The notes under the pieces: generated by a model
Database searches by the model: none
What the model was told of the DNA's origin: nothing
The model's input: the letters and a program-made list of their open reading frames with translations, nothing else
Shown: positions 1-7,557 of the stretch, piece after piece
Layout: the number at the start of each line of letters is the position of its first letter
Position numbering within the stretch: position 1 is the stretch's first letter
DNA from: DAOUGC01 sp034429695
GTDB taxonomy: Bacteria; Chloroflexota; Anaerolineae; Anaerolineales; Anaerolineaceae
DNA: 19,457 bases
Assembly: GCA_034429695.1 (NCBI GenBank)
Contig: DAOUGC010000240.1
Span: 1-19,457, forward strand
Direction: 5' to 3'
Program-made: the position numbers and the translations under genes

Positions 1-1865
1 CCGCCACCGCCACCCCCCGCCTGACCCCCACGCTGACTCCGGTGATCGCAGCGCGCATGGGCACGCCCATGCCCTACACCCCGGCTGACCTGCCGCAAAT
101 TGCGCCTGCCAGCGCTCAACACCTGACCCTGCTGGCGCAGTGGGGTCTGGGCCTGCCGCAATCAGTGGCATGGTCGCCGGATGGAAACTGGATCGCCGTG
201 GGTTCATCACGCGGGGTGGCCCTGCTTGATTCGCAAACCCTGCAGGTGACCCGGCGCGCAGAGGGTAATTTCACCGCCCGCGCCGTGGCTTTCTCTCCAG
301 ACACCGCCCTGCTGGCGGCTGCCTGTCAGGACGGGCACGTGCGTTTGTGGTCGTTTGAGGATGATTTTGAGGAAATCCCGCTGGATGGCCTGCCCTCACA
401 GGCGAGCTTCTTTAGCGTGGCTTTCACCCACAGCCAGCCGGTGCTGCTGGCAGGCGGCAACCACGCCGGTGAACTGCACATCTGGGACGCCGCCAGCGGG
501 GATCGGCAGGACGTGATCTCCACCGCCGCCGGAGACCTGCGAGACATTGCCTTCACGCCGGACGGCGCGGGCATCTCATCCTGGTCGCCTGCCGGTAATT
601 ATCACACCTGGGCGCTCAGTTCCGGCAGGAAAGAACTGGAGATTTACACCTACCCCGCCACGGGCGGGTCTGCGGCTGCCTTCTCCAGCGATGGCGATTA
701 CCTGGCAATCTCCGGCGGGCGGCGCTTCAAGGTGCTGCGCGCCGCCAACGGAACCATCCTGACCGCGCTGGAAAGCCTCACCAAGGACATTCTCAACCTG
801 GCGATCTCACCCGAAGCGCAATATCTGGCGGTGTTACATTCAGACGAAGTGGTGGTCTACACCCTGGCTGACCGTCAGCCCCTGCGCCGCTACCCGCTGG
901 TGGACGAAAGCGCCCGGAGCGTGACCCTGGCTTTCTCACCGGACGGTTCGCGCCTGGTTGTGGCAGGCCGCAGCCTGCAAATATTTGACGTGGATGAAGA
1001 AACCACCCAGCCGCAGCGCAGCTCCGCCCGCGTTTTTGGCGGGGGCTACCCGGTGCAGGCGGCCTTTGACGGACAGGATACCCTGCTCATCGCCGACCGC
1101 TCGGGCGGACGCATCGAGCGTTACGTCCTGCCGGATGGGGAACCGGCTGGTTCGCTGATATTGTCCGAGCTACCCATTGATCACCTGGCGTTGTCAGGCC
1201 AGGCAGCCAGTTGGACCATCTTCTCGCTGTATGCACGGTTGGGAGTCTTTGATGTCAATGGCGAACAGGCCATGACCAACCTCTCCACCAGCCGGGTGGT
1301 TGCCCGCCCGCTGGGCATCTCAGCCAGTGGAAAGCTGGCAGCCGCCATGATCGGCGAGCGCCTGCGCATCTGGGATGTCGCCAGCGGCGCTGAACTGGCG
1401 AATTTTGTGCCCGACCGCCGTCCGGCTGAGCTGATCTTTTCGCCGGATGAAACCCTCCTGGCAGGTGTATCGGCTGGCGGGGTGCAATTATGGAACGCCG
1501 CCAGCGGCGAAACAGCCGATGACCTGGAAGGCGCGCGTCTGGCTTTCAGCCCGGCAGAAGACCGGGTGGCGCTGTTGCAGCGCGACGGTCCCGGCTGGCG
1601 CATTCAAATCCAATCGGCGCAGGGCAGCGGAGAAGCCATCAGCCTGCCAGGGGTTGGCAGCCGCATGGCGTTCGACCCGTCCGGGGCGCTGCTGGCGGTC
1701 TCTGGCGCTGATCTGGTTGTGTTTGACGCTTTCAGCGGGGAAACCCTGTTCAGCCTGACATCGCCTGCGCCGCACGGGCAGGTGTTGTTCTCACCCGACG
1801 GGCGCCTGCTGGCGCTGGTGGGCTGGGACGGGGTGACATGGTTGTATGGCGTCGTGGATGGATAA
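1..1865 (+). CDS. WD40-type beta-propeller protein, 5' end missing
   Basis: The frame is open to the window edge. Before a possible GTG at 42 it reads through Thr/Pro-rich codons (ATATPRLTPTLTP), so the true start lies upstream and 42 is probably not the start. The visible part is about 620 residues of degenerate repeats. Each carries a turn of the SPDG..LA type followed by a strand ending in W/F/V-D or a similar motif, as in WD40 blades. I count 14 such turns, enough for two seven-bladed propellers. A Thr/Pro-rich stretch ahead of a propeller is common in secreted or lipid-anchored Anaerolineae proteins and resembles the linker of the lipoprotein at 6539, so an extracellular place is likely (inference). 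Propellers are usually binding scaffolds; no enzyme motif was seen. The stop lies 8 bp from the stop of the convergent acyltransferase gene, and no terminator is visible between them. Confidence 0.85.
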   Translation, partial: ATATPRLTPTLTPVIAARMGTPMPYTPADLPQIAPASAQHLTLLAQWGLGLPQSVAWSPDGNWIAVGSSRGVALLDSQTLQVTRRAEGNFTARAVAFSPDTALLAAACQDGHVRLWSFEDDFEEIPLDGLPSQASFFSVAFTHSQPVLLAGGNHAGELHIWDAASGDRQDVISTAAGDLRDIAFTPDGAGISSWSPAGNYHTWALSSGRKELEIYTYPATGGSAAAFSSDGDYLAISGGRRFKVLRAANGTILTALESLTKDILNLAISPEAQYLAVLHSDEVVVYTLADRQPLRRYPLVDESARSVTLAFSPDGSRLVVAGRSLQIFDVDEETTQPQRSSARVFGGGYPVQAAFDGQDTLLIADRSGGRIERYVLPDGEPAGSLILSELPIDHLALSGQAASWTIFSLYARLGVFDVNGEQAMTNLSTSRVVARPLGISASGKLAAAMIGERLRIWDVASGAELANFVPDRRPAELIFSPDETLLAGVSAGGVQLWNAASGETADDLEGARLAFSPAEDRVALLQRDGPGWRIQIQSAQGSGEAISLPGVGSRMAFDPSGALLAVSGADLVVFDAFSGETLFSLTSPAPHGQVLFSPDGRLLALVGWDGVTWLYGVVDG

Positions 1866-1873
1866 ACGACTGA

Positions 1874-2887
1874 TCATCGCTCCAGCACGGCGCGCATTAC
1901 AAAGCGGTCAACTGCGCCAAAGCGGTATTTGTACTCCTCATCGCCGCGCATAAAGTCGAAGACTTCACGCTTCTGCTCGTTTGCCCAGCGCAGCAGCTCG
2001 CCCAGCAATACCCACCCGGGGGAATACTCGGGGAAATCCCGCCAGTTGATGCCAGAGTTGTACACCCACAGGCGGTTGAGGTAATCAAAGCTGTAATAGG
2101 CAGCCGCTTTTTTGCCATTGATGGTCAGGAAAGCCAGTCCAAGATAGCCCTCGCTCAAGGCCTGCACCGCAAAATTGCGCATCTGGGCGCTCATCGCTTC
2201 GGTCAGGAAGGCGCGCTTTTCCTCGTCCATGCGCATCAGTTCGAGGAAATCATCCACTTCGGCTTCAACCGCTGCAGGGTCCTGCACAAAGTACCACTCC
2301 ACCTGCGCTTCAGACTCAACGGCGCGGCGCATTTTGCGCCGGATCTCGTGACGCTGCTTTTTATCAATGCCTGCCAGGTAGGTTTCCCAGTCACCGGGCA
2401 ACGGAATGTGTGGGCTGTGCTGCAATTTTTCCACGCGTAATTTCAATCCTGCCCCGCTGGCTGCCTGTTCCAATGCAGCCAGCACAGGTGTATCGTCCAG
2501 GAAATTATAGAGATCCAGCGCCTGCCAGGCTGGCAGTGCATCACTCTTGAGGAAACCCAGCAAACCGGTGATGAACTCTTCCAGGTCAGCGGGCGACACG
2601 ATCAGGTCGAGATAGTCGGAGATCTCGATGCTGCCCAGCAGCATGAGTGCGGTGCGCCCCTGCCACTGTGCACAAAACAGCGGGGCAATGCCAACCAAAG
2701 CGCCATCCCGCCGGGCTGTCACCAGCGTCAGGCTAGCGTCGGGCCACTCTCCGCCGCCGCGCGTCTGCCACCACTGGCTGAGATACTCATGGCGTAAAAA
2801 CGGCACATTGGTGATGCTGCGCGCCAACAGGTTGTTCCATTCATCGCGCAGTTCCTCAGGAAAGGTTGTATGCAGGTTGAAATCCAT
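1874..2887 (-). CDS. CelD/BcsL-like GNAT acyltransferase (FemAB-related)
   Basis: The 337-residue product resembles the Acetyltransf_6 (PF13480) family. Its members have paired GNAT folds and often act in polysaccharide or envelope modification; the acyl donor and acceptor here are unknown. Family marks are the basic helix KKQRHEIRRKMRR (about residues 176-188), the SDYLDL segment near residue 90 and the C-terminal FMRGDEEYKYRFG at 312-324, typical of the CelD group. I chose the ATG at 2887. The open frame continues 61 codons further upstream, but that part runs antisense-frame through the response regulator and looks unrelated to the family. A GAGGG lies about 14 nt before the ATG, so the ribosome site is weak. 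The gene begins 28 nt after the response regulator stop on the same strand, so it probably belongs to the kinase-regulator operon. No signal peptide or TM segment was seen, so it is probably cytoplasmic. Confidence 0.8.
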   Translation of the reverse strand: MDFNLHTTFPEELRDEWNNLLARSITNVPFLRHEYLSQWWQTRGGGEWPDASLTLVTARRDGALVGIAPLFCAQWQGRTALMLLGSIEISDYLDLIVSPADLEEFITGLLGFLKSDALPAWQALDLYNFLDDTPVLAALEQAASGAGLKLRVEKLQHSPHIPLPGDWETYLAGIDKKQRHEIRRKMRRAVESEAQVEWYFVQDPAAVEAEVDDFLELMRMDEEKRAFLTEAMSAQMRNFAVQALSEGYLGLAFLTINGKKAAAYYSFDYLNRLWVYNSGINWRDFPEYSPGWVLLGELLRWANEQKREVFDFMRGDEEYKYRFGAVDRFVMRAVLER

Positions 2888-2915
2888 GATGTCGATTATA
2901 TCCCTCTGAGAATGT

Positions 2916-3596
2916 TCATTCCAGCCGGTATCCATAGCCGCGCACGGTAAGGATGTGCACCGGTTCAGCCGGGTCGGTTTCCAGCTTCTGGCGCAGCAGC
3001 CAGATGTAACGGCGCACGGCAGCGGTTTCCTCCTGACGGTCAGAACCCCATACCTCGCGCACCAGATCATTTTCTCCGACGGCGCTGCCCTGTTTGCGCG
3101 CCAGGGCTTCCAGCAGGCGGTACTCGGTGCGGGTCAGGGTAATCACCTGTTCACCGCGCCGCACCTCGCGCCGGTCGAGGTCGAGCACCAGATCGCCAAA
3201 CGGGATCAGGTTGCGCTGGGGAACCTCGGGCTTGCGCGCGCGGTTGAGCACCGCATTAATGCGTGCGATCAGCTCGGCAAAGCTGAACGGTTTGGTCACA
3301 TAGTCATCCACGCCCAGCTTGAACCCGCGCAATTTGTCGGCTTCGGTGGTCTTGCCGGTCAACAGGATGATCGGCAGATCAGCCATCTCGCGCAAGCGCC
3401 CGGTCAGCTCCCAGCCGTCCATGCCGGGCATCATCACGTCCAGGATCGCCAGGTCCGGGTGAGCGCGGTAAGCCTCGCGCAGCGCATCAGCGCCGTTGGT
3501 GGCGGTCACCACGTCAAACCCTGAGTTGGTGAAGTACTCCTGCATGAACTTGAGCAGGGTGCGGTCGTCGTCCACCAGCAGTACTTTAGGGCGCAT
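2916..3596 (-). CDS. OmpR/PhoB-family response regulator
   Basis: The 226-residue product has an N-terminal receiver domain and a C-terminal winged-helix DNA-binding domain. Receiver landmarks are the acidic cluster D9-D11, phospho-acceptor D53 in LDVMMPGMDG, T80 and K102 in VTKPF. The effector domain occupies about residues 130-226, with ETAAVRRYIWLLRQKLE as the recognition-helix region and VRGYGYRLE at the end. It should be phosphorylated by the kinase encoded immediately upstream and then regulate transcription. Two adjacent ATGs (3599, 3596) follow AGGAGG; the second has the better spacing (5 nt) and is used here. The frame could begin 8 codons earlier, but that start has no ribosome site. 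The gene overlaps the kinase by 11 nt, which indicates translational coupling. All key receiver residues are present; its target genes are unknown. Confidence 0.95.
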   Translation of the reverse strand: MRPKVLLVDDDRTLLKFMQEYFTNSGFDVVTATNGADALREAYRAHPDLAILDVMMPGMDGWELTGRLREMADLPIILLTGKTTEADKLRGFKLGVDDYVTKPFSFAELIARINAVLNRARKPEVPQRNLIPFGDLVLDLDRREVRRGEQVITLTRTEYRLLEALARKQGSAVGENDLVREVWGSDRQEETAAVRRYIWLLRQKLETDPAEPVHILTVRGYGYRLE

Positions 3597-5781
3597 CATC
3601 CCCTCCTTCTCCAACCGCAAAAGGCAGCCAGATACTGAAACACGCCCCGCCCCCTTCAGCGTTGACCACCGAAACGCGCCCGTTCATGGCTTCGGTCAGG
3701 CGCTGAACGATGTACAGACCCAACCCATGTCCGTACACCGTCTGGGCGTCCGCAGGGTTGGAGCGGTAAAAGCGGTCGAACAACAACGGCAGGGCTTCCT
3801 CATCAATGCCGGGTCCGTGATCCATGACCCGCAGACAGGCCATGCCTCCATCGGCAGCGGCGCTCACCACAATCGCGCCTTCCGGCGCATATTTCATGGC
3901 GTTGTCAATCAGGTGAAAGAAGATGCTGTTCAATGCCTGTTCGTCAGCCAGCAAGGGGGAAAACACAACCGGTATGTCCCAGAGCAACCGTTCTCCACCC
4001 GGCGTCCTTTCCAGTTGCTGGCGCAGCCCAACCACCAGTGATTGCAGGCTTAACGGTGCAGGGTACAGCGGCATGCGGCCGGCGTCCAGCGCCGATAGAT
4101 CCAAAATGGTCTCCACAAACCGGCTCAAGCGCCGGATCTCACTCTGCACCAGTTCCAGGTTCTGCGCCACGGGCCCCGGTACGGGGTATGCTCCCGCCAG
4201 CAGCAGCTCGATCCCGCTGTTGATATTGGTCAGCGGCGCGCGCAGTTCATGCGAGACCATGGACACAAAGTCCGATTTCAATTCGTCCAGTTGCTGCAAC
4301 GCCAGGTTCTGACGTTCCAGTTGAGCCAGCGCCAGGGTCAGGGCGGCGGTTTTCTCCAGCACCTTGTCTTCCAGTCGGGCATTCAGACGTTCCAGTTCAC
4401 TGCGGTCAGCCGCGATCTGCTCGTAGGCTGCCTGCAGCGCCTGCTGCTGGCGTTTTAGCTCGGTGAGGTCGTGTGCGGTTCCTGCCAGCGCCAGCCGGGG
4501 TGATCCTCCCGGGCGTTCCCCGTCGCTGGTCAGGGGGCGCAGCGCCAGCGCAACAGGGAACAGCTCCCCATTGCTGCGGCGCAGATGGATCTCGCCCTCC
4601 CAGCCGCCTTCCAGCCCGTCCCGCAGCAGCGCTGCCACATCCACGCCGCCCTCCAGCAACAGATCCAGCGAGCGCCCCATCACATCTGCGGGCTGGTCAT
4701 AAACGGCAGCGCGCAACAGGGCGGGGTTCACCAGTTGCAAGCGTCCGCGGCGGTCGCACACAAAAGCCGGCACAGCCACGCTGTTGACCAGGCTGGCGTA
4801 TTTTTCCATTTCCACTTCACCGGCGCGAATGCCCTGCCGCGCGATCAACCCGAGCGCCAGCGCCAGCGTAACCCACAACCCGGCTTGATTGATCACTCCC
4901 CTGAACTGCCAGTCGAACAAAACCACCCAGCCCAGCAAAATGGCGAGCAAGGGCGGCAGCAGACCCTGCAGGCGTTTCAACCAGCGTCTGTCACCGCGTC
5001 CAGCGGCAGGTGGATTCGCCGAACGCAAATGCCATACGGCTGCCAGTGCAAACATGCCGTCTCCCAGCACCCACACCATATCCAGGACAGTGCCGGGAGC
5101 AAATTGCCCCTGGGTGGATAGATAAGCAAAAACCAGGTCGGCGGCGGCATACAGCCCCAGCCCCAGCGCCAGCAGCCCGGTGGAAGCCGCCAGGCTGCGC
5201 GCATCGGAGAGCAGAAAGATCGCCAGCAGCAGCAATAATGCCGCCAGATCCGCCATGGGCAGCCAGCCGGTCAGGGTACGTACACCCACCAGCGCCGGTT
5301 CGCCCCCTGCCGGTGCAATCGCCAGCCACACCAGCGTGACGGCAGCGGCGGCGCTCAAGCCTGCATCGATCAACAGCCCCATAAAGCTGTAACTGGCACG
5401 CTGCACGCGCGGGCTTAACCCAAGCGCCACACACAGAAACCCTATTCCCAGCAGGTGGGCGGCATTGGCAGGGGTTCCATTCACCGGCAGCGCCACCCTT
5501 AACAGGTCGGCGGCTGCGCCCAGGCTCAGACCCCCGGCAAGCCAGGTCCAGGCGGCATGGGATCGCCCGCCCGCCTGATGGGCGCGCGCCAGCCAGGCAC
5601 AGGCGGCCGCCACCAGTGCACTGAACAGCATGGCAAGCCCTGCCACCAGTTCACGCGCCGCAGGGTCAGCCTGTCCGGCGATCAGCCAACCGCCGTACAG
5701 CGCCAGGTAAACGCCGCCGCCAATCGCCAGCAGTCGGGTGAGCTTTCCGGGTTGTTCCAGCAGGGGAATCTGTCCGGTCAT
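3586..5781 (-). CDS. Membrane-bound PAS histidine kinase with about 10 TM segments
   Basis: The 731-residue product has, in order: about ten hydrophobic segments (residues 15-315), a PAS domain (about 326-440), a coiled-coil linker (about 443-500), a HisKA dimerisation domain with phospho-acceptor H511 in VSHELRAPL, and a HATPase_c domain with N box N627, G1 DHGPGID (654-660), an F box near 668-673 and G2 GHGLGL (684-689). All catalytic motifs are intact. The N-terminal membrane region has only short loops and no large outer domain, so the signal may come from the membrane itself or through the cytoplasmic PAS (inference). The membrane part was not assigned to a named sensor family. The start ATG at 5781 has no good ribosome site; a -10-like TAAAAT sits six bases before it. 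The 3' end carries the ribosome site of the overlapping response regulator, its likely partner. Confidence 0.93.
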   Translation of the reverse strand: MTGQIPLLEQPGKLTRLLAIGGGVYLALYGGWLIAGQADPAARELVAGLAMLFSALVAAACAWLARAHQAGGRSHAAWTWLAGGLSLGAAADLLRVALPVNGTPANAAHLLGIGFLCVALGLSPRVQRASYSFMGLLIDAGLSAAAAVTLVWLAIAPAGGEPALVGVRTLTGWLPMADLAALLLLLAIFLLSDARSLAASTGLLALGLGLYAAADLVFAYLSTQGQFAPGTVLDMVWVLGDGMFALAAVWHLRSANPPAAGRGDRRWLKRLQGLLPPLLAILLGWVVLFDWQFRGVINQAGLWVTLALALGLIARQGIRAGEVEMEKYASLVNSVAVPAFVCDRRGRLQLVNPALLRAAVYDQPADVMGRSLDLLLEGGVDVAALLRDGLEGGWEGEIHLRRSNGELFPVALALRPLTSDGERPGGSPRLALAGTAHDLTELKRQQQALQAAYEQIAADRSELERLNARLEDKVLEKTAALTLALAQLERQNLALQQLDELKSDFVSMVSHELRAPLTNINSGIELLLAGAYPVPGPVAQNLELVQSEIRRLSRFVETILDLSALDAGRMPLYPAPLSLQSLVVGLRQQLERTPGGERLLWDIPVVFSPLLADEQALNSIFFHLIDNAMKYAPEGAIVVSAAADGGMACLRVMDHGPGIDEEALPLLFDRFYRSNPADAQTVYGHGLGLYIVQRLTEAMNGRVSVVNAEGGGACFSIWLPFAVGEGGDDAP

Positions 5782-5787
5782 ATTCTC

Positions 5788-5793
5788 ATTTTA
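5788..5793 (-). promoter_or_regulatory. Possible -10 element for the histidine kinase operon
   Basis: On the minus strand TAAAAT ends six bases before the kinase ATG (5781), so a transcript would begin at or near the start codon (leaderless). No convincing -35 was seen. The assignment rests on spacing and on the lack of a clear Shine-Dalgarno sequence. Confidence 0.25.
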
Positions 5794-5815
5794 ACGCAAT
5801 CTTTCATAAAGACTG

Positions 5816-5821
5816 TACAAT
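5816..5821 (+). promoter_or_regulatory. Possible -10 element for the adenosine-specific kinase gene
   Basis: TACAAT lies 34 nt before the ATG at 5856 in the 74-bp divergent intergenic region. The expected start point near 5828 would give a leader of about 28 nt containing the AAGGAG ribosome site at 5844-5849. No good -35 was identified. Confidence 0.3.
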
Positions 5822-5855
5822 TAGAGCGGAAAGCGAAACCATCAAGGAGCGAGAC

Positions 5856-6341
5856 ATGCAAATCACAACTGTGGCGGTGGAAAAACCGGAAGCCGTCAAC
5901 TTTATTCTGGGGCAATCCCATTTTATTAAAACCGTCGAAGACCTGCATGAAGTGATGGTCAACACTGTGCCGGGCATCCGCTTTGGTGTGGCGTTTTGCG
6001 AAGCCAGCGGCAAGTGCCTGGTGCGCTGGAGCGGCACGGATGAAGCCATGATTGACCTTGCCCAACGCAACGCGCTGGCAGTCGGCGCGGGGCACACCTT
6101 TTTCATCTTCCTCGCCGAGGGCTTCTACCCGATCAATGTACTGAACGCAGTTAAAGCTGTGCCCGAAGTGTGCCGGATTTTCTGCGCCACCGCCAACCCC
6201 ACCGAAGTGATCGTGGCTGAAAGCGGCAACGGACGCGGTATTCTGGGTGTGGTGGACGGTGATAAACCGGCTGGCATTGAGGGCGATGAGGACATCGCAT
6301 GGCGCAAGGGCTTTCTGCGCACCATAGGCTATAAAGCCTGA
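5856..6341 (+). CDS. Adenosine-specific kinase family protein
   Basis: The 161-residue product matches the adenosine-specific kinase family (PF04008, formerly DUF355) over its whole usual length. It begins MQITTVAVEKPEAVNFILGQ and has conserved stretches GIRFGVAFCEASG, a central GTDEAMIDLAQRNA segment and a C-terminal glycine-rich NGRGILGVVDGD. The family name comes from structural work on an archaeal member; the physiological role in bacteria is poorly established, so purine nucleoside phosphorylation is only a family-based suggestion. No signal peptide or TM segment is present, so it is cytoplasmic. The ATG at 5856 follows AAGGAG with a 6-nt gap. It is a single-gene unit, divergent from the kinase operon. 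Its last 27 bases, including the stop codon, are repeated 64 bp downstream. Confidence 0.88.
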   Translation: MQITTVAVEKPEAVNFILGQSHFIKTVEDLHEVMVNTVPGIRFGVAFCEASGKCLVRWSGTDEAMIDLAQRNALAVGAGHTFFIFLAEGFYPINVLNAVKAVPEVCRIFCATANPTEVIVAESGNGRGILGVVDGDKPAGIEGDEDIAWRKGFLRTIGYKA

Positions 6342-6407
6342 TCGTGATGGATGAAGATATACATGGGCAACGCCATCATGGCGCGCCATGGGCTATAAAG
6401 CCTGATC
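6317..6407. repeat. 27-bp direct repeat duplicating the end of the adenosine kinase gene
   Basis: Bases 6317-6343 and 6381-6407 match at 25 of 27 positions; the core GGCTATAAAGCCTGATC is identical. The first copy encodes the last codons and stop of the adenosine-specific kinase (RTIGYKA). The second, 64 bp away and in another frame, would read RAMGYKA plus stop. The core contains a short hairpin (GGCT, four bases, AGCC). It may be a remnant of a tandem duplication. Confidence 0.85.
6377..6390. promoter_or_regulatory. Perfect 14-bp palindrome, possible protein-binding site
   Basis: CATGGCGCGCCATG is fully self-complementary. It lies between the adenosine kinase and lipoprotein genes and overlaps the start of the second copy of the 27-bp repeat. 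A dimeric regulator could bind it, but no second copy was seen in this window. Confidence 0.3.
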
Positions 6408-6441
6408 CAGACGCGCGCGCCCCGGAAACCAAACCGCATTC

Positions 6442-6457
6442 TGGCACGTCTATTGCA
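6442..6457 (+). promoter_or_regulatory. Sigma-54-like -24/-12 element upstream of the lipoprotein gene
   Basis: TGGCACG, four bases, then TTGCA reproduces the sigma-54 promoter consensus (TGGCACG-N4-TTGCW) exactly, with the GG and GC dinucleotides in register. A transcript would start near 6469, about 70 nt before the lipoprotein ATG. Caution: to my knowledge sigma-54 is missing from many Chloroflexota, so this may be chance. Confidence 0.35.
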
Positions 6458-6538
6458 TGGTTATCCTGACAACAATTGCCCGCCGTGCCCGGAAGCAACC
6501 GGCAATGGATCGGCGTGTTCCAGCAAAGGAGTTGCAGT

Positions 6539-7507
6539 ATGAAGAGAATCTTACCCCTTTTCTTTTTGATGATTTTCCTGGCCTCGTGTGCCCTGCCCGG
6601 CAGCGCGCCCGGTAACACCGAGGCCGATATGCAGACCCAGGTGGCCAGCATCCTTACCCAGATGCCGCCGTCAGAAAGCACCCCCGCCACGGGTGGTGAG
6701 CCAACCGGACCGGCGGTCAGCGAGTTCACCCTTGAGGCCACCGTCACAGAAACGCCCACCGAGACGCTGACCCCTGAACCCACCCTCACCGCCACAGATG
6801 CGCCAACCAGCACCCCGGAAGCCACCGCCACCCCCGAGGTGAGCAGCACCCCCGAAACGCCCACCAACACCGCTGCACCCACCTTTACCGCCGTACCGGG
6901 TGACCCGCGCGCCAAACTGGGCGCGGCCACTTCCACGGACACGATGGAAAGCGCCGAGCGCTGGACATGGCCCACCGGACCCAATGACTTTACCGGCCTC
7001 GGCTTTGCCAACGGCAACCTGACCCTAACCGGTCTCACCGAAATGGCTGGCTGGCGGCTGCCCATCACCGACGCTTCCACCAACATGTACATCGAAATGA
7101 CCGCCACTGCCCCCAAGTGCAACTCGCCTGAGGACAATTACGGCATCATCTTCCGCGTACCGGTCTTCAAGGAAGCCGACCGCGGTTATCTGTTTGCGGT
7201 CTCCTGCGAGGGCAAATACGCCCTGTGGAAGTGGGATGGCAAGGACGGCGAGGACGGCAAAGCCACCATGCTGGTGCAGTGGGTCTCCAACCCTGCCATC
7301 ATCAGCGGGGCGGGCCAGACCAACCGCCTGGGTGTGTGGACGGTGGAAAACCGCATCATGTTATATGCCAACGGTGCGCTGTTGATTGACAAATCGGACA
7401 GCAGCTACACCAACGGCGCCTTCGGTATCTTTGTCAATCCCAAGGAAGACAGTGAATTCGCCGTGCAGATCACCGAAATGAGCTACTGGCTGAACGTAAA
7501 GCCCTGA
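6539..7507 (+). CDS. Lipoprotein with Thr/Pro-rich linker and jelly-roll-like C-terminal domain
   Basis: The 322-residue product starts with a type II signal peptide (MKRILPLFFLMIFLASC). The lipobox LASC places lipidation on C17, so it should be anchored to the outer face of the membrane. Residues about 45-120 are a low-complexity linker rich in Thr, Pro, Glu and Ala. Residues about 124-322 look like one beta-rich domain with alternating strands (YGIIFRV..., RGYLFAVSC, YALWKWDG, RIMLYANGALLIDK, GAFGIFV). This resembles LamG/DUF1080-type concanavalin folds that bind carbohydrate; that is inference from pattern, not an identified family. Two domain cysteines could pair. The ATG at 6539 has AAAGGAG 7 nt upstream; the open frame extends 21 codons further, but that part lacks a ribosome site and would spoil the signal peptide. 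It is a single-gene unit closed by the terminator at 7520-7557. Confidence 0.85.
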   Translation: MKRILPLFFLMIFLASCALPGSAPGNTEADMQTQVASILTQMPPSESTPATGGEPTGPAVSEFTLEATVTETPTETLTPEPTLTATDAPTSTPEATATPEVSSTPETPTNTAAPTFTAVPGDPRAKLGAATSTDTMESAERWTWPTGPNDFTGLGFANGNLTLTGLTEMAGWRLPITDASTNMYIEMTATAPKCNSPEDNYGIIFRVPVFKEADRGYLFAVSCEGKYALWKWDGKDGEDGKATMLVQWVSNPAIISGAGQTNRLGVWTVENRIMLYANGALLIDKSDSSYTNGAFGIFVNPKEDSEFAVQITEMSYWLNVKP

Positions 7508-7519
7508 TCAAGCCCTAGC

Positions 7520-7557
7520 AAAACCAAAGAGCCGCCCGCGGGCGGCTCTTTGGTTTT
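7520..7557. terminator. Strong rho-independent terminator after the lipoprotein gene
   Basis: A perfect 18-bp inverted repeat (7520-7537 and 7540-7557) has a two-base loop. The stem has a GC-rich centre flanked by AAAACC and GGTTTT, so it ends in a T run on the plus strand and, by symmetry, on the minus strand. It closes the lipoprotein unit 12 nt after the stop. Confidence 0.92.

Noticed and set aside
2888..3070. Upstream extension (61 codons) of the acyltransferase reading frame
   Set aside because: It lies within the response regulator in another frame, is rich in Cys/Arg/Trp unlike the family, and ends at a family-typical ATG.
5778..6389. Minus-strand open frame of 203 codons over the adenosine kinase gene
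   Set aside because: It is fully antisense to a well-recognised gene, shows no domain, and its composition is that of a shadow frame.
6376..7137. Minus-strand open frame of 253 codons opposite the lipoprotein
   Set aside because: Its Val/Ser/Gly-rich repeats are the complement of the Thr/Pro linker; the plus strand has a signal peptide, ribosome site and terminator.
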